Source: Pisaster brevispinus (taxonomy: Eukaryota; Echinodermata; Asteroidea; Forcipulatida; Asteriidae). From it: a stretch of DNA of 64,000 nucleotides. Positions 56,579 through 64,000 of this stretch are shown here, piece after piece (within the stretch, counting starts at the first letter, position 1; every line of letters starts with the position of its first letter). The stretch spans positions 3,960,541-4,024,540 of the forward strand of contig JAMKCF010000022.1 of NCBI GenBank assembly GCA_023634235.1, in the 5' to 3' direction. A program made the position numbers and the translations under genes. The notes beneath the pieces were generated by a model that ran no database searches, was not told the origin of the DNA, and saw only the letters and a program-made list of their open reading frames with translations.

Positions 56579-59500
56579 CTAGGAGAAGCAAAGAATAGCA
56601 AAATACTCAATAATGTGATTTGTTCGTCAAGAAGTGAATTCTTTTTCCTTTTTCTGGAATTTTATGTAATGAGAAATATGTTGAAAAACACATATGTTCC
56701 ACTGACATTAATCTCATTCGTCTTGAGTTACCACGTGTACAATATTTCTTTGTTTTAGCCATAATGACCTTGACATTTGACCAACGAGTCCGAAAACAAT
56801 AGGCTTCTGGACCAATCCACAAACCAAGTTTAGAGTTGATATGCCAACTGTCAAAATATCATTGTTGTCTTAACTCCCTTTTATATTTCTTTGTTTAAGA
56901 ATTTTACTGTCCTGTTGGGAGCTTTAATCAATCATAGACATGTAAATTTTCCATTTTTATCTTTTTAAAGAGTGGACAATAAAGAATTAATTAATAATAA
57001 CTCCTTCCCCAGTTATTGCTTTGACAATTATTGCACACATGCACACAACATCAAGGATCAGGTTTTGGGGTCCTGCTATTGTTGTTCTATTATTCCTTTT
57101 TCTAAAGAATTCCCTTGTTGGGCCCAATTGTTCTATTGTGTAAAAGACCCCATAAGGGCGTTCCTGAATTTGAATGTGTACCTTCTGTGGGCCGAATCCA
57201 GGGCACAGGTATAGGTCTTCTTTAGATGCTGAGATGATCTTTTCAAATGTCTGTAATTGTAAATAAGTCAAATAATAATAAAACCCAGACTGAATATCTA
57301 CCCTGTAGACTTCCATATCGAGGCTTAACATGATCAAATTTTCACATCAATGTCACAATATGCAATTTGCAAGATAAATTTGAATTCCTCAGACAATAGA
57401 GACAGTTGCTTTGTCACATAATTCGACGCAAGCTTTTATGCAGTTACGGAAGAGATGGCGAACACCCATTCACAATTTTGAGTAACTGTAAAAGTGTGTG
57501 GCACAATGGTCAACTGTTTGCTCATCTAAAGGTTGCTGTACAAAAGTTTGCCCCGAACCACTTGACATAGCAACTGTCTCTATAGTCTGAAGAATTCAAA
57601 TCTAAGCGTTAACTTGTGACTAAGCAAGTCATTGTACCAAACATTATTCAAATCTAACTCACAAATAGCTTATTAAAGAGTGACATCAAACATTATCTTC
57701 AAGCAAACTTGAATACTTGATTCTGATTGTCAACCCATAGCATCAATATGATTACATGGCCCATATCACACCCTGCATATTGCGCTGTTCTAACTTTGCA
57801 TATAACGCTATTTTAAGTCCCGCGTTAAGTTTGCTGGAAGATAAATTCGATATCACACACGTGCTTGTGGAATACAGAAAATACAGCATGTTTGCATCCC
57901 ATATCCACTCAGCCTTCAGCCCTAATGGATATGGGATGCAATAGTGCTATATTTTTCCAATAAGTAAGTAAAGCTTTCTCTTTTCTAACAAAATCAAAGC
58001 TCTTTGAATGTACCCCCTCATTACACTGGACAACCCGACAGGAGTCCGTGTTGAAATCACAAACAAGTTTTAAACCCCAAATCTAAAGTACTTTACTGCA
58101 CTACAAAGGAACATGCATGAGCAATTACCCCAAATGTTGACACCAGTGTAACTGCATCTGTCTTGTTGACAGATCTGACTGTGCTTAACACATCGGTCAC
58201 CTGTGTAACAAAACAGAAAGATTCTTTTAGAGATAAAGAAAAATTTTACCTATGAAAAGGCTTCCTATGTGTGTAGATCCTTTAACTCAAATCCCATAAA
58301 TATGTTTTTAGAATTTCAAGGATGACAAAAAAAAATAACTTGCAATTCATCGTATTTCATATTGGTTTATTATTGTAGATGCATGGCGCGATATTTGCCG
58401 ACAGGCTCTTTTATTTATTTTTTTTTCTATGAACAAATATTGCCAGATGATGCTGTTTTAACACACACAAAAACATACAAAAACCTTCGCATATGCCACG
58501 GACATGCAAAAATGTCTGTACATAGTTGATGGACATGAGATAATATCAGGATCATTAGTGAATCTAGAATCTATAAAAATAGCTTTTTAAAATTTAAATC
58601 TTTATTTCAAATTGAAGTTATGGAAAAAATTAATAACCTGAATTGAAATTGGCCAAAATTTGACCTAGCATCTTTTACTATTGGACAAGAGTTGAATTCA
58701 AGATAATTTGCACTTACAAATGTATACTAAAAAACATAACCAACTAAAAGAAGCAGGGGCAAAAATTACTACAGAGCGTCAAAGTACACAATGTTAAACA
58801 AAATACATACAAATATTGCACACAATAAAGAAAGGTAAAAGGGACTAAAAGAGTCAAACCATGTCCAAGGATGTATGAGGCATTCTAAGACCAAACCATA
58901 ATGCTCCCCCTTTCATGTATTTGCCAACTGCATGTGCAATGCCACAACAGTCTCAAACCTTAAAAGCTCATAACAAAATATAAACAAACTGCAGCCATCT
59001 AGACCATCTACACCGTTCATGTCATGCATTAGGTGTGCGGCACAGTGCAAGATGCAGTTGTCAGGTGCGTTACCCATCTTGGCACCCATGACACACAGTT
59101 GTATATTGTGGGTGGGGCTTAATCTGTAAAATCAGATTGTTGAACATTTTGGAAATGCCTTCAGCATCTGCCTACCTTTGATAAATAATCTGTGTCTATT
59201 TTTTCTTTCAAAGCATCAGCTGACTTATTCTCATAGGACTTGTAGGTCTCCAAGTACCGTCCAGCCTCCTCAGTACTGTAGTTAATAAATACAAAAGGTT
59301 GGCATTAGAAAATTCCCCAGCCTGGAATTACACCAAGGCTATGGAGGCCATGACCTCTGTTGCCCTTGTCTTGGCATTGGTGCCCCATCAAAAGTTTCCC
59401 ATAAACTTTAAGATTTTCCAGATTTGCCTTTTGCAAAATAAAACTTGCCTTGCCCTTTCAAAGATGAAATTCTAGGCCTAAACTCCCACCCAATCAATCA

Positions 59501-62500
59501 TTTGATTTATCCCACTAAATCTCACAATTCAGGAATGGACATTCAAAAGCCCTGTAAGCCACTCGTGAGTTAGGCTGTATCCAAATTCGTGACTACGGCT
59601 ACGGCTACGGCTATGGCTATGACTGTTGCTAAGGGTGTTGCTAAAAGACATCCTGTACTTCAACGCATGATGACACGGTGATTTAAATGATGCCTCTGGT
59701 ACAACATGTACCATGGCTTGCTCAGCTACAAGCATGACAAGTACATTGTAAATGCTCATTTTGAATTCCATAGACTACGTACATCCAGTGTTGCTGTGTC
59801 ACATGGTAGGGGCAAGCTTGGGTATTAAGATCAACGTGATGTTTTCTTTTGAGTTGCTTAGCACTGTACACCAAGTGCTTTCTAAATCCTGCCGAACAAA
59901 TATCTACATGTACCTCATCAGGTAGGACTACAATCTCTGTCTACAATAAGGACGCTACAGAATTGAAGTCTGAACAGAGCATGTCATAACTACCTCCATG
60001 CTAGGATGAGAGTACAGTCTGCCATCAGAGCCATGCGGGCCAGCTCCTTCAGTGAATGGTGTGGATCTTTCTAGTCAAATAGAGAAAGTCCAGGAATTAA
60101 AACAAACAGAAACTGCCCAACCACAAAAAAACTGGTATGGAAGAAAATTAGAGCAAGACATACATACACAGGAGATGTAAATATTTAGATTTTTGATTCC
60201 AAAGTTTCAGTCAAAGCTCAACCTGTACAAGTAGCACCCTGAGTTCACTGGACACTTACCACATCAACCTGTACAAGTAGCACCCTGAGTTCACTGAACA
60301 CTTACCACATCAACCTGTACAAGTAGCACCCTGAGTGCACTGAACACTTACCACATCAACCTGTACAAGTAGCACCCTGAGTTCACTGGACACTTACCAC
60401 ATCAACCTGTACAAGTAGCACCCTGAGTGCACTGAACACTTACCACATCAACCTGTACAAGTAGCACCCTGAGTGCACTGAACACTTACCACATCAACCT
60501 GTACAAGTAGCACCCTGAGTTCACTGGACACTTACCACATCAACCTGTACAAGTAGCACCCTGAGTGCACTGAACACTTACCACATCAACCTGTACAAGT
60601 AGCACCCTGAGTGCACTGGACACTTACCACATCAACCTGTACAAGTAGCACCCTGAGTGCACTGAACACTTACCACATCAACCTGTACAAGTAGCACCTT
60701 GAGTGCACTGAACACTTACCACATCAACCTGTACAAGTAGCACCCTGAGTGCACTGAACACTTACCACATCAACCTGTACAAGTAACACCCTGAGTTCAC
60801 TGGACACTTACCACATCAACCTGTACAAGTAGCACCCTGAGTTCACTGGACACTTACCACATCAACCTGTACAAGTAGCACCCTGAGTTCACTGGACACT
60901 TACCACATCAACCTGTACAAGTAGCACCCTGAGTTCACTGGACACTTACCACATCAACCTGTACAAGTAGCACCCTGAGTTCACTGGACACTTACCAGAT
61001 CAACCTATACAAGTAGCACCCTGAGTTCACTGGACACTTACCACATCAACCTGTACAAGTAGCACCCTGACATGCACCCTGAGTTCACTGAACACTTACC
61101 ACATCAACCTGTACAAGTAGCACCCTGAGTTCATACTGATGACCAAGATCCTTTAGTCTGTTGTGGATGTAGTTGGGATTCAGATGGTGATACCTCAAAC
61201 TATCAAAGTAAAACAACAAACAAATTCAGAATAACATTAATACTTTGATAATAGAACCCTATTAAAAAAAACTTTAAAAAACCATAAATATTATATACAA
61301 AATAAACAAATTCACCACAGCTGATTGAAATTTATGCAGCACACAAAGCCAAACTATGGACCAATGTGTGCCTTTATTTGAACCTTAGATAAAAAACAAG
61401 GAGAACGCTAAGCCGATATGTGTGAGATGGTTTATGTGTAGATTGATTCAGACTTATTAACAACAGCATGTAACACTTACCTCAGATACAGTGCACATAC
61501 AGTTCTACCCATCACATAATCAGGTACAATGTCACCAAACTCCCATGGAATGTTACGGATATGCTTCAAAATAGGATTGCCTTTCTGCCAACAAGAACAT
61601 ATTCAACAGTTGTTGTGAGGTCACTGTAGCAATGCCTCTATCGGTATAAAGAATACATTATCTCAATAGCACTCAGTGCAATAATGACATAACTTTTGCT
61701 AAAAATACCCGGCTGTCAAATATTCCATCTCTTACGCATTATCAACTCGCCATACTGCACTAGTACAACAGTCAGTACACGCGGGTAAACATAAAACTTG
61801 GACATAAATGTGCATGTATGTTAGTGAAATTGGACATGTTTGTCTGAAATCCGGGTACAAAGCTGCTATTTTTAGCGTTAGTGCAGAGTGCTATTGGGGT
61901 AGTTTGCTTGAACGCTCAAATAGAAACTGTCCTTGAAGCAAATATATAGAGGTACTCCTCCAGTTTCTTGCCATACTGCCTCACTATGGAACCCCCTTAC
62001 CTGTATCCTGTTTCCCTTGTACCTGTATTCTGGCCCGGTTTAATTGTAATGTTCATAGACCCTTTGCACAGGGCAGGCCCCTTAATCACAGAGGTCAAAC
62101 AATGGAGATGCACACGCAAAGCTCTCAGCCAATGACAATGAATGATTGGTCTTCCTTTGACCTTAGTGATGTCGTATGCAAGGGGTCTATAGATTTCTAT
62201 CTAAGTTTGTCATTTTTCTGGTTATGTTCCTGTTCCACGTCCCCTTTTTCCCTGTTGTCCCAACATGATAGCACAAGGCCAACACTGGTAATTGTCAAAG
62301 ACCAGTATTTGCACTTTGTGTGGCCCATCTTATGCATAAAAATAACAAACTTTTGAGAAGTTTAGGCTCAATCGGTTATCAGAGTCACAAGAAAATTGAG
62401 AAAAAAAACATCTCTTTTTTATAGTGTTTTCAAACATTAGATTTTTGGATTCACAAGATCCAAACTAATTGTTTTACTTATTTCTAAAAAAAAGCATTTC

Positions 62501-64000
62501 ACGCAAAATTATTACCAGGAAAGTTTGCCACCATGACCATGTTTATACCACTATGTGGAAATATGTGAACATTTTATATTCATTCTCAACAATGTTAGGC
62601 ACCCCCTTTAAGTTGCCATTGGGGACACTCTAGAAAAAAAGTTGTTTTAAATTATTTTTTTTATTTTTTTATTTGTACAAGCGGGGACCATGAACAAGAT
62701 GAATGTTACCTGTCTTGTATTGACAATGATGCTATTTGCTCCAAGCGTTGCTTTATTACTGGTTGCTACTGGAGCTGCTAATATCGCTGTAGATAACATT
62801 GGCCTGAAAATAAACCAGCACCATTACATACTACATTGTGGACAGTGAAAAGTCCCTGACAGCAGTTTGGCTGAAGCTTAGTGTCCAATGCAATGGTAAA
62901 ATGGATAAAATGGTAAAGGGTCTCCGCAAGTCATGCTGAGGAATTTTGTTGGTTGTATTCAACTTCCTAGTAAAATTGCACAAAGTCTCATGGTCAGAAA
63001 GAATTCCTACAACTGACATGACTGAGCTGTACTACTACATAGGCCTTTTCACACGATCTCCAATCTATGTCGAAAGCTACACATTTCCAATTCAAGCCAA
63101 GCCACTATTATGCGATTCCTTCTTCTTCTGTTTGATCTCTGTATGCGGTCTCTCACTCAGTAATCCCAACCCAAGCATGGGGTTTTTCCATTGCTCTCTG
63201 TGCGGTCTGCATTAAGGCCCATTTCAATACCACGGCTTGGGTAAAAGTTTTGGCTTATCATTCATTTTGAAAACACACTTTCAGTACAGGACTTCAAACA
63301 GGCAGACGGTCCCAAAGCCAGAACCCAAGCCCAAGCCTATTTGTTACTGTTGAGAGCATGCTGATCAAATGCTCTTTTGTACAATTGAGCTGTAATTTAC
63401 ATTTGGGGTATAACAAATCAGGGCTTGAATTTTACACTAGACTGCAGGCCCGAGGCCAGTGATTTTAGCCCCAGGCCAGTAAACTCATGACCAAACAAGT
63501 CTGGCGGTCTTGTGTTTGCAAATAACAACAAGTAGGCCCAATGGTGTTCAAATGTTGACTTTGAGTCTGGTATTAGTAAATATCTTTCAATTCTGTTGAG
63601 TTACTTATCAAAATAAACTTACCCATAACACAAATAAGACAAATCTTCTCTCAGTGCTTGTTCAAACAAAAACAGTTTACTTATTAAACTTTGTAGAAAG
63701 TTATTTCTCATTAAGACTCTGGTCATGTAAAATAAATTCTGGTCCCCGGTAAAAGTGGCAATCTACAATCCCTGCAGTCTTGTGGAATTTTACCCAAAAT
63801 TTGAGCTCAGCAGTAGAGCTGTCTACAGATATATTTCCTTAACCTCTTAGCTGGATTCAGTGGAGCTTCATAGTCCGGTGCATCTCTCAATGCAGCAAAC
63901 TTATCAGCAAACAATGACCCAATCTTCCTCTTGGCACCCTTATCTTGCACATTATCAGAGGTACTCGGTTCTGTACTCCTATATGCAGAGGAGGTCACAA
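56387..64000 (-). CDS. ERCC1: ERCC1, XPF-binding excision-repair protein (N-terminal start outside window)
   Basis: ERCC1 is the non-catalytic partner of XPF in the structure-specific endonuclease that cuts 5' of DNA lesions in nucleotide excision repair and acts in crosslink repair. Exons are 64000+-63844, 62803-62710, 61584-61481, 61193-61100, 60070-59994, 59275-59176, 58200-58129, 57250-57182 and 56578-56387, all in matching phases (about 319 codons). The central domain is recognisable from 'NSIIVNTRQ', '[20 protein letters not shown]', '[13 protein letters not shown]', '[13 protein letters not shown]', 'ADCTLILAW' and '[16 protein letters not shown]'. The tandem helix-hairpin-helix domain has '[17 protein letters not shown]', '[18 protein letters not shown]' and the XPF-contacting 'LHEPFLK'. 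An extra acidic ~50-residue tail follows. A minisatellite made from an exon's own 3' end fills the next intron. Confidence 0.95.
56579..57181 (-). other. ERCC1: ERCC1 last intron
   Basis: About 0.6 kb, AT-rich. No feature was recognised. Confidence 0.6.
57182..57250 (-). CDS. ERCC1: ERCC1 exon: second helix-hairpin-helix
   Basis: TTACAG acceptor, GTACAC donor, phase 0 to 0. It encodes '[20 protein letters not shown]' and 'PQK', with the hairpin 'CPGFGPQK'. Confidence 0.95.
57251..58128 (-). other. ERCC1: ERCC1 intron between the two HhH exons
   Basis: About 0.9 kb. A short inverted duplication is visible: 'CAGTTGCTTTGTCA' near 57402 and 'TGACATAGCAACTG' near 57564, close to repeated CAGACAATAGAGAC / GTCTCTATAGTCTG segments (57392 and 57577). 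This suggests a small fold-back repeat of about 200 bp. Confidence 0.5.
58129..58200 (-). CDS. ERCC1: ERCC1 exon: first helix-hairpin-helix
   Basis: ACACAG acceptor, GTAATT donor, phase 0 to 0. It encodes '[20 protein letters not shown]' and 'STFG'. Confidence 0.95.
58201..59175 (-). other. ERCC1: ERCC1 intron before the first HhH exon
   Basis: About 1 kb. Nothing recognised. Confidence 0.55.
59176..59275 (-). CDS. ERCC1: ERCC1 exon: end of central domain and linker
   Basis: CTACAG acceptor, GTAGGC donor, phase 2 to 0. It encodes '[20 protein letters not shown]' and 'DYLSK', matching '[20 protein letters not shown]' of vertebrates. Confidence 0.95.
59276..59993 (-). other. ERCC1: ERCC1 intron with repeat D copy
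   Basis: Contains dispersed repeat D (59325-59470, minus). It also has a GGCTACGGCTACGGCTATGG hexamer run near 59590 that is related to 50670. Confidence 0.6.
59325..59470 (-). repeat. Dispersed repeat D, copy 3
   Basis: The reverse complement matches 34560-34722: TTTCATCTTTGAAAGGGCAA to GGTCATGGCCTCCATAGCC. Confidence 0.75.
59994..60070 (-). CDS. ERCC1: ERCC1 exon: central domain, part 3
   Basis: GACTAG acceptor, GTAGTT donor, phase 0 to 2. It encodes '[20 protein letters not shown]' and 'LILAW'. Confidence 0.95.
60219..61133. repeat. ERCC1: 46-bp minisatellite built from the ERCC1 exon end and its splice donor
   Basis: About 20 copies of a 46-bp unit. Written on the plus strand: ACATCAACCTGTACAAGTAG, CACCCTGAGTTCACTGGACA, CTTACC. 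On the coding strand each unit carries '[11 protein letters not shown]' plus GTG|GTAAGTG. Counting ACTTACC gives 19 donors, of which the one at 61091-61099 is authentic. Units fall into T..G (TTCACTGGAC) and G..A (TGCACTGAAC) subtypes. Six T..G units in a row lie nearest the exon, and mixed or G..A units lie farther away. The exonic end belongs to the real exon. Confidence 0.97.
61100..61193 (-). CDS. ERCC1: ERCC1 exon: central domain, part 2; source of the minisatellite
   Basis: TTTGAG acceptor, GTG|GTAAGTG donor, phase 2 to 0. It encodes '[20 protein letters not shown]' and '[11 protein letters not shown]'. The last ~33 nt plus the donor are repeated about 19 more times in the following intron. 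The exon copy is the one nearest the acceptor, and it joins in frame to '[10 protein letters not shown]' of the next exon. Confidence 0.95.
61481..61584 (-). CDS. ERCC1: ERCC1 exon: central domain, part 1
   Basis: GGCAG acceptor, GTAAGT donor, phase 0 to 2. It encodes '[20 protein letters not shown]' and '[14 protein letters not shown]'. It is very close to vertebrate ERCC1. Confidence 0.96.
61585..62709 (-). other. ERCC1: ERCC1 intron
   Basis: About 1.1 kb. No feature was recognised on either strand. An 84-codon plus-strand frame at 62102 shows no family resemblance. Confidence 0.55.
62710..62803 (-). CDS. ERCC1: ERCC1 exon leading into the central domain
   Basis: TTTCAG acceptor, GTAACA donor, phase 2 to 0. 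It ends '[16 protein letters not shown]', equivalent to 'KSNSIIVSPRQ' at the start of the ERCC1 central domain. Confidence 0.9.
62804..63843 (-). other. ERCC1: ERCC1 intron
   Basis: About 1 kb. A 'CACGGCTTGGGTAAAAGTTT ... CCCAAGCCCAAGCC' inverted low-complexity repeat lies at 63231-63340, related to that near 14105. Confidence 0.55.
63844..64000 (-). CDS. ERCC1: ERCC1 exon (N-terminal region, runs off the window)
   Basis: The frame is open to the right edge ('[15 protein letters not shown] ... [19 protein letters not shown]'). The GTG at 63998 is an internal valine, not a start. The donor is GTTAAG and the exon ends in phase 2. This region is poorly conserved in the family; assignment rests on phase, position and the following exon. 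Confidence 0.75.

Overview
This window reads as nuclear DNA of an invertebrate animal. It is AT-rich, has short exons with GT-AG introns, and carries many SINE-like, MITE-like and minisatellite repeats. No bacterial or organellar gene is visible. Frequent TACATGTA palindromes and the interspersed 'GGGCCCAATTTCATAAAG' type repeat make me favour a non-vertebrate deuterostome, most likely an echinoderm. That placement is an inference from repeat flavour and protein similarity only.

Three conserved protein-coding genes explain all confident coding sequence. (1) On the minus strand, 45334 down to 2726 and continuing past the left edge, lies WASHC2/FAM21, the large scaffold subunit of the endosomal WASH complex. 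Fifteen exons chain in perfect phase for 547 codons: the whole head domain plus the first LFa (retromer-binding) motifs. The C-terminal tail lies outside the window. (2) On the plus strand, 46994 to 54664, lies TSR3, the 18S rRNA aminocarboxypropyltransferase, with five coding exons and a likely non-coding first exon at about 45490. (3) On the minus strand, 64000 down to 56387, lies ERCC1, the XPF partner in nucleotide excision repair. Nine coding exons are present, lacking only the N-terminal beginning. FAM21 and TSR3 start head-to-head with 155 bp between their first ATGs. TSR3 and ERCC1 converge tail-to-tail.

Region by region: 1-1650 is a 5'-truncated, frameshifted non-LTR retrotransposon on the minus strand. 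2726-17058 holds FAM21 exons 6-15 with a 393-bp MITE, a fold-back element and two minisatellites in introns. 22664-26811 holds exons 3-5. 26812-37538 is a 10.7-kb intron full of repeats: a SINE pair, a 1.07-kb inverted-repeat element, a LINE 3' end with a pentanucleotide tail, and a 1.15-kb minisatellite. 37539-37700 is exon 2. 37701-45241 is intron 1, with a 779-bp transposon and a CRE/CLEAR-like site. 45242-45334 is exon 1. TSR3 follows with a 62-bp minisatellite, SINEs and a perfect 66-bp inverted repeat in its introns. ERCC1 fills the rest.

The most striking observation is in ERCC1. The last ~33 nt of one exon together with its 5' splice site have been amplified into a 46-bp minisatellite of about 20 copies directly downstream of the exon. 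This creates about 18 decoy donor sites, every one of which would lead into an immediate in-frame stop if used. A second minisatellite, in FAM21, also carries a consensus splice donor in each unit.
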